Counted from the first letter of the stretch, positions 16,492 to 25,860 are shown. The stretch: DNA of 64,000 nucleotides from an uncultured Deferribacteres bacterium (GCA_913009825.1 CAJVYQ010000020.1:1-64000); one strand, 5' to 3'. Notes: generated from the letters alone by a model not told the origin. Made by a program: numbers and translations.

Positions 16492-17411
16492 ATGAGTTGC
16501 CATAAGTTCAATTTCAGTCTCCAATACGGAATTGATAATTTAGGACGCCAGCGCCGCTGAAAACGTTTCCAATTTGATGCATCATATTGTTGCCAAAGAT
16601 CTGCATAACGCTTAAATTTTTTCCGGCCGGTCAATTTATACAAAGCTGATAATTGCCGGATATGAAGATTGTGATATTTTTGCCCGGCAAGTTGTCTATG
16701 ATAAAGATCATATAGGCTTCCAAACCTGCAATCGAAATTCGCAATATTTCGGAGAAGTGTCTTCACACTTTGCTGAAATAATTGACTAACTTTTTTATCT
16801 CCGGTTAAAAACGACAAATCGTAAAGACCAAACATGGCTGAAATCATACCATTTAAGACATGAGCCGGCGGCTGATGAGGATATTCCTCAAACCAAATCG
16901 AACCATCAGAATCGATATATGAAACGCCGCCTTGTGAAATATTGTGTTCAAATGCAGTGAATGCTTTAAATGCACAATTCAAATATTTTTCATCTTTTGT
17001 CAGGTGATACGCCCGCGTGAGAACGGAAATGCCCTCTCCCTGCGCCATGGCGCTGACCCAATCGGAATCCAAGCGGTACATGGGCATGGGAAAACGATGC
17101 ACCCAAACCCAGAATGAAGGTTTTCTTTTTTCCAAATGTTCGGTCAGCCAGTCACTTTGAATCATAAAATTTGTCCGTGCCTCTCTATCGTTTTTGACGA
17201 CCGATGTCCATAGTCCCAGCGCATATTGAGCGATAGTAACCGGTGTATAAGTGATTGGAAATAATCTTCTCTTGGATAGAATTCCATGAGCAGCGTACAA
17301 CTTGTTGTAATCCACCAGTGGTACGCCGGAGCTATCAAAGGGGCCGTATTTACACCGCCTGATTTTTGCCGCTTCTTCGCTCAGATTAATGATATAAGGC
17401 CGATTAAACAT
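16488..17411 (-). CDS. D-glucuronyl C5-epimerase-like protein
   Basis: The 307-residue protein resembles the C-terminal catalytic domain of D-glucuronyl C5-epimerases (C5-epim_C), an alpha/alpha-barrel fold. Recognisable parts are PVTIAQYALGLW near residue 57, MQSDWL-like FMIQSDWLTEHL, WVSAMAQGEGISVLTRAYHLT (conserved AQGxxISxLxRAY), WFEEYPHQPPAHVLNGMISAMFGLYD and GSLYDLYHRQLAGQKYHNLHIRQL. The family interconverts glucuronic and iduronic residues in heparan-type polymers. It may act on uronic acids of the glycan made by this cluster, but there is no signal peptide, so it would act on a cytoplasmic lipid-linked intermediate or be exported otherwise. The gene starts 2 bases after the flippase stop. 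Confidence 0.8.
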   Translation of the reverse strand: MFNRPYIINLSEEAAKIRRCKYGPFDSSGVPLVDYNKLYAAHGILSKRRLFPITYTPVTIAQYALGLWTSVVKNDREARTNFMIQSDWLTEHLEKRKPSFWVWVHRFPMPMYRLDSDWVSAMAQGEGISVLTRAYHLTKDEKYLNCAFKAFTAFEHNISQGGVSYIDSDGSIWFEEYPHQPPAHVLNGMISAMFGLYDLSFLTGDKKVSQLFQQSVKTLLRNIANFDCRFGSLYDLYHRQLAGQKYHNLHIRQLSALYKLTGRKKFKRYADLWQQYDASNWKRFQRRWRPKLSIPYWRLKLNLWQLI

Positions 17412-17413
17412 CG

Positions 17414-18712
17414 TTATATTTTCACTTTCCGATTCAGTATTTTGCCAAACATTAAATTTATATCCTCCTTGCTAATAAAAAGGAAATGGGGCCAAGGGAT
17501 TTGATTCTGCCGTCGATACCAAAGAACTGCGCCTGCGAACATTATGCCATAGGAAATTGAAGAAGAGATAGCAGCGCCGTTTATGCCAAGTTTCGGGATT
17601 AGCCATAAATTAAAAAACAGATTGAACAGAACACCAACAAAAGCAATCCGCATGTTTATATTTGGTTTGCCCCTGGAAAGAATATAGCTTGACAACACCT
17701 TTGATAAACTGAGGAATAGTACACCCGGATAAAGATATCGAAGCGGCATCAAAGAAGGTAAAAATTTCACTCCAAATGTTAAATTAAGCAAATGCCGGTC
17801 CATTAGAAGCAGGACAAAAAGCATAAAAAGGGTTGTCCACAAAATAATTCTAAAAGCTTTCCCTAATAATAATTGCGCTTGACAGAGGTTTCGTTCCGTT
17901 AAATTCGGCAATAATACGCTTGATATTGAAGAAGCTAAAAACCAGAGTGTTTCAGCTACAACCACAGCAACCGTGTACCATCCGACCGCGGCAGCACCCA
18001 TAAAATACCCCACTAAAAAAATATCAAGGCGATAATTCAAAAAGGTAAGTAGTTCGGCGCCGGCGACTTTAGCACCATATTTCATCATCTTTTTCAAATC
18101 GGAAACAGGCACATTCAGGGCAATGTGGAAAGAGTGAATTAAAAATAGTAAAGCAATCAAAACGGCGCCAACAAATCCAATCTGCCAGGAATAAACGGCG
18201 CCCCGTATTCCGGTATTCAGACCGATGACAAGCAAAAGAAACGAAATCAAAAACAAGCCCGGATAACTAATATTTATAAAGTTATATGCTTTAAACCGTT
18301 TTTCTCCCTGAAGAAAAGCCAGTAAATTATTGAAAATGGAAATAATCGGAATGAGAAGCAGTGCCCAGCGAAATAACGTAATCGGGACCTGGGGGAAAAA
18401 GCTACAATACACCGGACTTAATAAATAAAGAGAAATATAAAACAATCCGCCACTAACTAACGGGAAAATGATCATTAACGAAAAAATGTTCTTTTTTCTG
18501 ATCTCACCGTTACTGACAAAATAAGCGCCGCTGATGCCGAAACCTAAATTACTGATCATTGCGGCAATATGGGGCATGGTAACAACCAGGGAATAAAGTC
18601 CTTTACCTTCCGGCCCCAAACTTCTCGCCAGTAATAACGCCGCTACTCCCTGAAGAATAAAAAAAAGAATTCGGGTAATAAAAGTTAGAACGCTGTCTTT
18701 TACAATCGACAT
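17414..18712 (-). CDS. Polysaccharide flippase (Wzx/MATE-like)
   Basis: The 432-residue protein with about twelve to fourteen transmembrane helices matches the polysaccharide biosynthesis/flippase family. The N-terminus LTFITRILFFILQGVAALLLARSLGPEGKGLYSLVVT is diagnostic, and the C-terminal half has the RGKPNINMRIAFVGVLFNLFFNLWLIPKLGINGAAISSSISY motif. It should flip undecaprenyl-linked repeat units to the periplasm for the polymerase at 13650. The gene is noticeably AT-richer than the flanking transferases. Confidence 0.9.
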   Translation of the reverse strand: MSIVKDSVLTFITRILFFILQGVAALLLARSLGPEGKGLYSLVVTMPHIAAMISNLGFGISGAYFVSNGEIRKKNIFSLMIIFPLVSGGLFYISLYLLSPVYCSFFPQVPITLFRWALLLIPIISIFNNLLAFLQGEKRFKAYNFINISYPGLFLISFLLLVIGLNTGIRGAVYSWQIGFVGAVLIALLFLIHSFHIALNVPVSDLKKMMKYGAKVAGAELLTFLNYRLDIFLVGYFMGAAAVGWYTVAVVVAETLWFLASSISSVLLPNLTERNLCQAQLLLGKAFRIILWTTLFMLFVLLLMDRHLLNLTFGVKFLPSLMPLRYLYPGVLFLSLSKVLSSYILSRGKPNINMRIAFVGVLFNLFFNLWLIPKLGINGAAISSSISYGIMFAGAVLWYRRQNQIPWPHFLFISKEDINLMFGKILNRKVKI

Positions 18713-18718
18713 GGATAA

Positions 18719-19870
18719 CTAATCTGTCTGTTTTAGAACATCTTGATAAACCGCATGAATCTCCCTCGCCACGACCGACCAACTGAATCGGGCAGCATAT
18801 TTTATCAACATTTCACGGGATGGTTTTTCTTTTTGCGATTTTATTATTGCCTCCGCAAGTTTAACCGGTGACTCCGGTTCGACCAGAATACCATATTTAC
18901 CATATTCAAGTGCCTCAGGAATTCCACCAACTTTAGAACCTATTACCGGAATTCCACACGCAAGCGCCTCAAGAATTACAGTACCAAACCCCTCGTTCCT
19001 GCTCGGAATCACTAAAAGATCGGATTCTCGTAAATAATCCGGTATTTGTTGATGAGAAATAATTCCCTTGAAAATAACCTGTTTTTTTAAAAATAATTTT
19101 TCTGAGAGTTGTTCTAATTTTAACCTTTCAGGTCCGTCGCCTATTAAAATTATTGAAAAATCAATCAAGCTTGATTTCAATTCTGCCGCCGCCTGCAGTA
19201 ATATATCTACTCCTTTAACATAGTAATGGTTGGCAATACATATAATTTTTATCCCTTCTGTACTTTTTAACTTCCCTCCCCTCCTTGGATGAAAATCTTG
19301 CGGATCCATCCCGTTGGGAATCCATTTCTGCCTGGACGTTACATTCAAATATTTTATTTTTTTTAATAAATCTCTACTTAAACCAATAATTCTATCAGCG
19401 TTAGCAATCGCTTTTTCTATTCTTGGCTTTTTAAAATGTTCATGCAGCCAGTAATTTACATCTGATCCAAGAAGAGTAATAATATATTTCTTTTTAAAAT
19501 GTTTCGCTAACCCATAAGCCCAATAGCCGGAACGATAAGCCCAAAAAGCATGAATAAGGTCAAAATCAATCTTTTTCTTTTTTATAACTCTCCTCATTCT
19601 AAATATAAAAATAAATGGCATAATCCATTCTCCAATGATCGGTATTTGCCAATATTTAATAATGAAAACTTTATATCTTTTATCATCTATATATAAATCG
19701 AATTCCCTTTTTACTTTTTCATATCTCTTCAATGGAGGATAAATTATTTGTGGAACAAAAACGGTAATATTCGCATATTTATTTATCTCCCGCAGTTGCT
19801 GATAAACAAATATCCCCTCATGAGGGATTGTTAAATTGGGATAAAAGTCAGTGATTACTAAAATATTCAT
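18719..19870 (-). CDS. Glycosyltransferase family 4
   Basis: The 383-residue GT-B enzyme begins MNILVITDFYPNLTIPHEGIFVYQQLREI. It contains DLIHAFWAYRSGYWAYGLAKHFKKKYIITLLGSDVNYW in the acceptor domain, and WIPNGMDP, IIGDGPERLKLEQL, VIFKGIISHQQIPDYLRESDLLVIPSRNEGFGTVILEALACGIPVIGSKVGGIPEAL in the donor domain. The E-x7-E motif (EGFGTVILE) is complete. Its start overlaps the stop of the upstream oxidoreductase in ATGA. Codon choice is strongly AT-biased relative to the genes at either end of the cluster, suggesting a different origin. Confidence 0.92.
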   Translation of the reverse strand: MNILVITDFYPNLTIPHEGIFVYQQLREINKYANITVFVPQIIYPPLKRYEKVKREFDLYIDDKRYKVFIIKYWQIPIIGEWIMPFIFIFRMRRVIKKKKIDFDLIHAFWAYRSGYWAYGLAKHFKKKYIITLLGSDVNYWLHEHFKKPRIEKAIANADRIIGLSRDLLKKIKYLNVTSRQKWIPNGMDPQDFHPRRGGKLKSTEGIKIICIANHYYVKGVDILLQAAAELKSSLIDFSIILIGDGPERLKLEQLSEKLFLKKQVIFKGIISHQQIPDYLRESDLLVIPSRNEGFGTVILEALACGIPVIGSKVGGIPEALEYGKYGILVEPESPVKLAEAIIKSQKEKPSREMLIKYAARFSWSVVAREIHAVYQDVLKQTD

Positions 19871-20913
19871 AGGTTCAACTCGATAGCTTTTCCGTTTTGT
19901 TCCATTGATGCACGTGCCGCCGCTAATATTTTAACGACATCCAACCCATGTTGACCGTTTGTTTTTGGCTGCCCCCCTTCTACTATTGATTGAATAAAAT
20001 GTTCGCATTCCAAGCGTAAAGGCTCAGTAAAATCCAGTTTAGGAATCAATAAATCTCCGGCACGATGGATCAATTGAAATTTGCCAAAATTATCAAATTT
20101 CCCTAACACATTTCCGATATTCTGTTTTGAAATCCCTTTATCAAAAATCTTAATTTTTGCATCTGAGCTTGTATCTTCATAAAAAATCATCTTTTCGCTG
20201 CCTACAATGGTCATATTTCGCTTTTTATTTGGGTCTAACCAACTAACATGGATATGCGCTGAAATACCCGAAGGAAATTCTAAATTGAGAAATGCAACAT
20301 CCGCTACGTTCGGTTGAATATAGATATAACCATGGGCGCTCACTCTTATGGGCATTTCTTTCAACCAATATAATAATATTGAGAGATCATGGGGTGCAAG
20401 ATTCCAGACTACATCCACGTCAGAGCGTACTTTCCCTAAATTCAGTCTTTGGGCGTAGATATAATAGATATCGCCAACGGTATTTTTTTCTAACAATAAT
20501 TTTATTTGTTGCACAGCAGCATTATATAAAAAAGTGTGTCCAACCATAAGAAAAAGGTTCTTTTCCCGTGCGAGGACAACCAGTTGTTGCGCCTGATCAA
20601 CTTGTAACGTTAGCGGTTTTTCAACGAAAACATGTTTCCCTGCCAAAAGAAACTCTTTTGCCAAATCAAAATGGCTATTTGCCTGCGTGGCAATGGCAAC
20701 TGCATCGATCGATCTGTCATGCAAAAGACTTTGATAGTCATTAACAAAATCGATATGAGGATAATCCACCTGTAGCCATTGTTTCGCGGTTTCACTATTA
20801 TCACAAGCAACGATTTTTTTTATATTCCTGACCCGATAAAAATTCCGAAATAGATTTTTACCCCAATACCCAATTCCAATTTGTGCGAAATTAATTTCAT
20901 TCTTCATATTCAA
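19867..20913 (-). CDS. Gfo/Idh/MocA family oxidoreductase
   Basis: The 348-residue NAD(P)-dependent dehydrogenase has an N-terminal Rossmann domain with FAQIGIGYWGKNLFRNF, the conserved EKPLTL motif near residue 97 and a GHTFLYN loop. Its C-terminal alpha/beta substrate domain includes VVWNLAPHDLSILLYWL (likely catalytic His/Asp region). In glycan clusters this family often oxidises UDP-GlcNAcA or similar nucleotide sugars at C3 (WlbA/WbpB type); that role is inference. The TTG at 20913 is kept because TTGAGGTG lies at proper distance, but the ATG two codons later (20907) is possible. Confidence 0.85.
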   Translation of the reverse strand: MNMKNEINFAQIGIGYWGKNLFRNFYRVRNIKKIVACDNSETAKQWLQVDYPHIDFVNDYQSLLHDRSIDAVAIATQANSHFDLAKEFLLAGKHVFVEKPLTLQVDQAQQLVVLAREKNLFLMVGHTFLYNAAVQQIKLLLEKNTVGDIYYIYAQRLNLGKVRSDVDVVWNLAPHDLSILLYWLKEMPIRVSAHGYIYIQPNVADVAFLNLEFPSGISAHIHVSWLDPNKKRNMTIVGSEKMIFYEDTSSDAKIKIFDKGISKQNIGNVLGKFDNFGKFQLIHRAGDLLIPKLDFTEPLRLECEHFIQSIVEGGQPKTNGQHGLDVVKILAAARASMEQNGKAIELNL

Positions 20914-20926
20914 GATTCACCTCAAC

Positions 20927-21919
20927 TTATATTTTTTTGTGTTTTTTACACATCATCATCACATAATCATCCCGGATAAGATTTGTTGTCAGGAGAACAT
21001 CCTCAATTTCAAAACACATTTCCAGCAGGCGTTTTGTCGCCGGATCAGCGGAAATGAAATTGTTAGCAATTTCGCTGAACAGCAGGCTCAAAATGGTGCC
21101 GCCGTATCCTTTTTTCTCAACGATGTCAAAATTCTCTTCGATCAGCGGTAAAATTCCATCCGATTCAACAGCCTCCGACGGATCGCTGAGCTGCATCCAC
21201 AGACGGCCGGGGCGATGTACCTTTTTCTTGAACCGTTGATTGTTATGGATTTTGCGATATTCCCGCGGCAAAACGGCAAGAATACCATTGACAATCTGCA
21301 ACTGCCGCTCCGTCCATTGAAAACGGGCGGGGCCGACAAATTCGTTGAGGAAAAAATAACCGTCCGGTTTCAGCGCCTCTTTTATTTTCAAAACAATTTC
21401 CGCCAACGGAGAAAAATGATGCAGGGAACCTTCCGTAAAAATAAAATCATATTTTTCCGTTTCCATTTCAATTGCATACACATCACCTACCCGGAAATCG
21501 ATTTTTCCGGTCAGTCCGTTTTCCCGCGCTGCTTTTCGGGCAAAAGCGATGCGGTTTTCCGAAAGATCGAAAGCGTCGATGCGGGCAAATTTGCCGGTGG
21601 CCGCCCATTTCATCTCAACTTCGCCTCGCCCGCACCCCCACGATAAACCGGTCAGCAAATTTACGCCGGCGAAATATTTTTGGGCAAAATATTCCTGGTG
21701 ACTCAAATCTTTGCGGCCGGAGACCTTTTTATTCCATCTTTGTCTCACCTCCGGTATATCCCACCAATTGATGGGCGGATTTTCTATGCGTGCCCAGGAT
21801 TTGCGCACCTTTTCGTTCTTTCCGGCCACCAGTTTAGCGAACATTTTTCCGGTCTGTCCCTGTTGCATTTTTCGCACTAACCTGACAATATCGTAGAAAT
21901 TGATATAATTGTTGAACAT
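20927..21919 (-). CDS. Class I SAM-dependent methyltransferase
   Basis: The 330-residue protein has an N-terminal extension (about 1-85) followed by a methyltransferase fold: motif I LSWGCGRGEVEMKWA, the acidic ribose-binding strand end IDAFDLSENRIAFARKAARENG, motif II region VGDVYAIEMETEKYDFIFTEGSLHHF and a post-helix KPDGYFFLNEFVGP. The C-terminal part is longer than a minimal methyltransferase and may bind the acceptor. It is the first gene of the minus-strand glycan cluster, so it could methylate a sugar or a non-reducing end and control chain length. The target is unknown. Confidence 0.82.
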   Translation of the reverse strand: MFNNYINFYDIVRLVRKMQQGQTGKMFAKLVAGKNEKVRKSWARIENPPINWWDIPEVRQRWNKKVSGRKDLSHQEYFAQKYFAGVNLLTGLSWGCGRGEVEMKWAATGKFARIDAFDLSENRIAFARKAARENGLTGKIDFRVGDVYAIEMETEKYDFIFTEGSLHHFSPLAEIVLKIKEALKPDGYFFLNEFVGPARFQWTERQLQIVNGILAVLPREYRKIHNNQRFKKKVHRPGRLWMQLSDPSEAVESDGILPLIEENFDIVEKKGYGGTILSLLFSEIANNFISADPATKRLLEMCFEIEDVLLTTNLIRDDYVMMMCKKHKKI

Positions 21920-22109
21920 GATCTCATCTCAAAAAGGATAGTTAAAATGTAACCGGTTGCGATATAAAAACGTTAAACTACCCACATGTTTACACCCTCC
22001 GTACTCCCATTTAGGGAGGTACGGGGGGTGTAAACAGCTACAGAACTAATTTTCACGCTTGAACAGGAATTAAACTCCTCCACAGTCAGAGAAATAAATA
22101 TTTATTAAT
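21920..22109. repeat. Gap with a long hairpin repeat (about 21989-22035)
   Basis: GTTTACACCCTCCGTACTCC pairs with GGAGGTACGGGGGGTGTAAAC around a short loop. A related hairpin with TACGGGGGGTG occurs inside the family A element at 36141-36248. No gene is seen. The promoter of the minus-strand glycan cluster should be here, but I did not find a convincing one. Confidence 0.55.
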
Positions 22110-22240
22110 CCTAAATTGAGCGATTTTTTGCTTGAAACAACCACCCAGAGAGAATTGTCATTCCGGAAGAATCTTGTTCGTTCTGTGCACTAAACCAACA
22201 AGATTCTTACTGAATGACATTAGAATCGCTCAATTCAGGT
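22110..22240. mobile_element. MITE-like element, family B copy 3
   Basis: The inverted termini are CCTAAATTGAGCGATT and AATCGCTCAATTCAGG. The interior differs from copies 1 and 2 but shares ACAAGATTCxTACTGAATGACAT with the copies at 37070 and 62010, defining a second subfamily. No ORF is present. Confidence 0.8.
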
Positions 22241-22399
22241 TAATGTAAAGAAATTAGCAAATCCGTGCAATTATTATTTTCCCCGGAAGTTTGCGAAGTC
22301 AATTTCAATATTGTAATTAAAAATCGTTCACGCTCAACATTTTACTGTAGTTTACCGAAAATAATGATGAAGAAATAATGGTATAAAAAGGCAAGTAAA

Positions 22400-23197
22400 A
22401 TGAAAAAGTACATACTCACATTTATCATTTTTGCACTGGTTTCATCTCCTCCCGTCCGTTCGAAAGAAAAAAAGGCGCCGGCGCCCGGCCAACCAAATCA
22501 ATACGAGAAACTGTTCGGCCGGCCGTTTTTACAATACGCCACTCTGCTCCCCAATAAGCAAATAAAAACGCCGGCAAGAAGAATGGCCGGCGCGCGAAAA
22601 TCCATTCCCAAAGGAATGTTGTTTTCATTGGCTGTGCCGGGAATGGGTGAGATCTATTCAAAGTCAAAAATAAAAGGCTACATTTTTGCCGGTATCGAGG
22701 TTGCCGGATGGATTTCCTATTTCTACCACAACCAAAAAGGAGAAGACTGGCAACAAAAATCTCTCGCTTTTGCCGACGAGCAATGGGATTACAACCGCTG
22801 GCAGAACTGGTGGAATTCCCTTTCTGCGCAGGATCAGGAACGGTTTCCCCGCTACGAATTGCCGGAAAAAGGGAGCGGGCAATACTACGAAGTAATCGGC
22901 AAATACGGCAAATTTAACGCCGGCTGGAATGATGTTAACTGGATCAGCGGGCTGTGGGAAACGGGGGAATCCAAGTCAAGTGATTATTACGCTAATTTAC
23001 GCAGCAACAGCAACAGCGAAAAGAAACTGGCGGCTACGTCGACCATCATTGTTTTTACCAACCACATCTTAAGTGCTCTGGATGCAGCCTGGACGGTTAA
23101 CCGGTACAATAAAAATTTTAAGGCCAGCACAAAAGTGAACTATGTCTTCATCAATCGTCAGCCTGTGGTTTTAGCCGGTTTGAGTGTGGATTGGTGA
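22400..23197 (+). CDS. DUF5683-like secreted or membrane protein
   Basis: The 265-residue protein has a signal peptide (about 1-21, cleavage near VRSKE). The segment SIPKGMLFSLAVPGMGEIYSKSKIKGYIFAGIEVAGWISYFYH is the hallmark of DUF5683-like proteins: a conserved PGxGxxY motif followed by a hydrophobic helix. The middle is charged and aromatic (DEQWDYNRWQNWWNSL), and a second hydrophobic segment (TSTIIVFTNHILSALDAAWTV) lies near the C-terminus. The function is unknown; these proteins are common near envelope genes in the FCB group. The ribosome site is weak. Confidence 0.65.
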   Translation: MKKYILTFIIFALVSSPPVRSKEKKAPAPGQPNQYEKLFGRPFLQYATLLPNKQIKTPARRMAGARKSIPKGMLFSLAVPGMGEIYSKSKIKGYIFAGIEVAGWISYFYHNQKGEDWQQKSLAFADEQWDYNRWQNWWNSLSAQDQERFPRYELPEKGSGQYYEVIGKYGKFNAGWNDVNWISGLWETGESKSSDYYANLRSNSNSEKKLAATSTIIVFTNHILSALDAAWTVNRYNKNFKASTKVNYVFINRQPVVLAGLSVDW

Positions 23198-23493
23198 AGA
23201 TTGGGGATTAAAAAAGTTGGCACTTGGACGGGGGAATATTCGAACAATAACCATACAAACCTGCCAGGTTTTTGAAACCCGGAAGGTTTTTTTTGCACAT
23301 CATAAAAAAAGCATTTGCTTTTATGCCTGCCAATCTGTAAATTTGAACGATATTTCAAAGCGATATAATTCCTTTTTCAAGTTAGAACAGAAATCTACCC
23401 TGTTCCTCTTGTTTGTCTATGCTGTTTATCGGCGTCATCAACATAAAAAATTGTCATGCCGAGCGTTAATCATTAAAATTATTAGGAGGTGCC
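23198..23493. repeat. Gap with family E hairpin (23257-23294)
   Basis: AAACCTGCCAGGTTTTTG pairs with AAACCCGGAAGGTTTTTTTT, ending in a T run on the plus strand, so it could terminate the 22400 gene. The rest of the gap (AT-rich, ending with a strong AGGAGG before the next gene) shows no other feature. The 127-aa ORF at 23184 overlaps both neighbours in another frame and is not credible. Confidence 0.6.
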
Positions 23494-24795
23494 ATGTACA
23501 ATCGTCGTCAATTTTTCGGGGCAATCGGGAAACCCGCCGCCGCGGCTTTTACCGTAGCAGCATTTGATCCGGCGGGAATGTATCGTAAACTGGGCTCACT
23601 GGCAAATTACCGGGGCACACCGGAAGAGATCGCCGGGGATGAAGCATTCTGGTTCGAAGCACAACAGGCTTTTACCGTGGACCGGAGTATCATCAATCTC
23701 AACAACGGCGGTGTGAGTCCGTCGACGGCCATTGTTCAGGAAGCCATGAAGAAGCACCAGGATTTTTCCAACGAGGCGCCGACCTATACCATGTGGCAAA
23801 TTCTGGAGCCGCAACGGGAAGGGGTTCGTCAGCGACTGGCCAGAGTGTTCGGCTGTGATTCCGAAGAGATTGCTCTTACCCGCAACGCTTCCGAAGGATT
23901 GCAGATATGTCAATTGGGAATCGACCTGAAAAAAGGCGATGAATTATTGACTACCACACAAGATTACGGCCGCATGATTACCACATGGCGGCAGCGGGAA
24001 CGGCGCGAAGGATTGGTGCTGAAAATGTTCCCATTCCCGGTGCCGGCCGAGGACCCCGATGAGGTTGTTTCTCTTTTTGAACAGAATATCACACCGAAAA
24101 CCAAAGTAATTCTGCTTTGCCATGTGATCAACTTAACGGGTCAGATTATGCCGGTTAAAAAGATTGTGCAGATGGCCAGAGGAAAAGGGGTGCCGGTTAT
24201 TGTGGACGGCGCGCACGCATTCGCCCATTTTGAATTTAAACAGAAAGACCTTGATTGCGATTATTACGCAACCAGTCTGCATAAATGGCTCTGCGCCCCC
24301 TTCGGCACCGGCCTTCTTTATGTGCGCAAAAACAAAATAAAGAATTTGTGGCCGATGATGGCCGCACCCAAAAGCATGGAAAACAATATTCGCAAGTTTG
24401 AAGAGATTGGTACCCATCCGGCGGCACCATATTTGGCTATTGCCGAGGCGATCACTTTTCATCAGGGAATCGGCGCCAAGCGAAAAGAAGAGCGGTTGCG
24501 TTATCTGCGCAATTACTGGGCGAAACGATTACTGCAAAACGACCGGGTGAAATTGCATACCAGCTTGAAACCGGAATTCTCCTGCGGCATAGCTAATGTA
24601 CAGATCGAGGGAATCGACCCGGGCAGGCTGACGCAATATTTATGGAAGCAGCACAAAATAATTGTCACACCCATCAAGCATAAAGAAATTCAGGGAATTC
24701 GTGTGTCGCCAAACGTATACACTCTGCCGAAAGAATTGGATCGCTTTTGCGATGCAGTGGAAACGGTTATTAAAAACGGATTGCCGAAAAGTTAG
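23494..24795 (+). CDS. Class V aminotransferase-fold PLP enzyme, possibly Tat-exported
   Basis: The 433-residue protein resembles isopenicillin-N epimerase/cysteine desulfurase-type fold I enzymes. It has NLNNGGVSPS at the substrate end, IALTRNASEGLQICQLG, VPVIVDGAHAFAHF (PLP ring Asp and His) and YYATSLHKWLCAPFGTGLLYVRK, with the Schiff-base Lys in the HKW motif. The N-terminus, NRRQFFGAIGKPAAAAFTVAAF, looks like a twin-arginine signal (RRxFF then a hydrophobic stretch), which is unusual but known for this group. TTAGGAGGTGCC before the ATG is a strong ribosome site. The substrate is unknown; a periplasmic or lipoprotein-associated PLP enzyme is inferred. Confidence 0.85.
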   Translation: MYNRRQFFGAIGKPAAAAFTVAAFDPAGMYRKLGSLANYRGTPEEIAGDEAFWFEAQQAFTVDRSIINLNNGGVSPSTAIVQEAMKKHQDFSNEAPTYTMWQILEPQREGVRQRLARVFGCDSEEIALTRNASEGLQICQLGIDLKKGDELLTTTQDYGRMITTWRQRERREGLVLKMFPFPVPAEDPDEVVSLFEQNITPKTKVILLCHVINLTGQIMPVKKIVQMARGKGVPVIVDGAHAFAHFEFKQKDLDCDYYATSLHKWLCAPFGTGLLYVRKNKIKNLWPMMAAPKSMENNIRKFEEIGTHPAAPYLAIAEAITFHQGIGAKRKEERLRYLRNYWAKRLLQNDRVKLHTSLKPEFSCGIANVQIEGIDPGRLTQYLWKQHKIIVTPIKHKEIQGIRVSPNVYTLPKELDRFCDAVETVIKNGLPKS

Positions 24796-25089
24796 GCAGA
24801 CAGTTTATAAGCTCCGGATAATGTATGGTATATTTGAACGACCGGTTAAAATTAATTCTATCCTGAATTGGGAGATTGCAGGCCGATAGGAGCATCCGGG
24901 AATGACAGCCCCATAATTGCCCGCTATTTTTCAAAGAACTAAAGTGTTACGATAATGCTACGACGAAGTTTAATTTAAACCGTTGAAACGGTTGTTGTAG
25001 AAGTGTTTTTCTCATTTTTAACCATGTTGCTAATTGCAAATAACTAGCCGGAATTACTGAATTTGATTAATTTCACGATTACAGAAACC
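24796..25089. repeat. Repeat debris between genes
   Basis: A degenerate family B end (CCTGAATTGGGAGATTGCAGG, about 24863), a family F end (CAAAGAACTAAAGTGTTAC, about 24933), a small AACCGTTGAAACGGTTG hairpin and a family D-like CCGGAATTACTGAATTTG follow one another. No gene is seen. Confidence 0.5.
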
Positions 25090-25105
25090 GGAACGCAATA
25101 CTACT

Positions 25106-25735
25106 ATCACTTGACCATCTGATCCGCTCTGCCGCCACTTGGCTGCGGGGTCCGCCCATGCTGATTTTTCTCTCTCCTGCCGGCATTGCTATCGCTGTCG
25201 GCGGGCCCGGCGCTATCCCAGCGTGAAAAAAGCATCGACGGCGCCTTTTCCGCCGGCCCGGTGTACTCTATATCGAAAAACTGCTGTATCTGCGCCGGTT
25301 TGCCATTCTGTTTGCCCTGGCAATGGGATTGATGGCGGTGTGGGCAACGGCCGCCATTCAATCCAATTCAATTGCACCGGCGGCTCATTTTCCTCATTCG
25401 GGATACCTATGTTGCCGGGCTGCATCCTGTTGGCCGGACTCACTTCCATTGCCCGCCCGCTGGAAAAGCTCGCAACGGTCATGGTCGTTTTGTATCTCAT
25501 TACCGGAATACTCACTTTAACGGTGAATGGTTCTGCATTTTTAAAAAGGTTCGAGCTGATTATCAGCAATGTTTTCACGCCGGCCGGCGCTACCATTATG
25601 ATAGCATTCCGTTGCGGCGTTGCCCGGGGCTTCTATTCCAACGAAGCCGGCACCGGCAGTTCACCCATCATGTTCAGCACGGCTAAAACCGACAGCCCGA
25701 TAAAACTCAGCAGAATAATCGGGTTACCGTAAAAA
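25106..25735 (+). pseudogene. Decayed sodium:alanine (AGCS) symporter gene
   Basis: Fragments of an AGCS transporter appear in order but in different frames. TWLRGPPMLIFL is the N-terminal motif. Then RRFAILFALAMGLMAVWATAAIQSNSIA is the conserved QSNSIA region. IARPLEKLATVMVVLYLITG...IISNVFTPAGATIM and GVARGFYSNEAGTGSSPIMFSTAKTDSP hold the hallmark RGxxSNEAGxGS. Only about 200 codons remain of a family usually about 450 residues long. The first fragment is followed immediately by a stop, and at least one frameshift separates the second and third pieces, so large deletions have occurred. The track's 197-aa ORF covers only part of it. Sequence after 25735 no longer resembles the family. Confidence 0.8.
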
Positions 25736-25860
25736 CCGAGACGTTTCATGGTAATGGTTTCGTACATGCGCAAATTCGGTAAAGAAAAAGAGCAGATCTG
25801 AGTAAGCATCGATAACTAAATAATGCAGAGTATTCATTTACTAAACAAAAGAGGTCTGTT

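Noticed and set aside
23184-23567. 127-aa ORF across the family E hairpin
   Set aside because: It overlaps two better-supported genes and translates a dispersed repeat.
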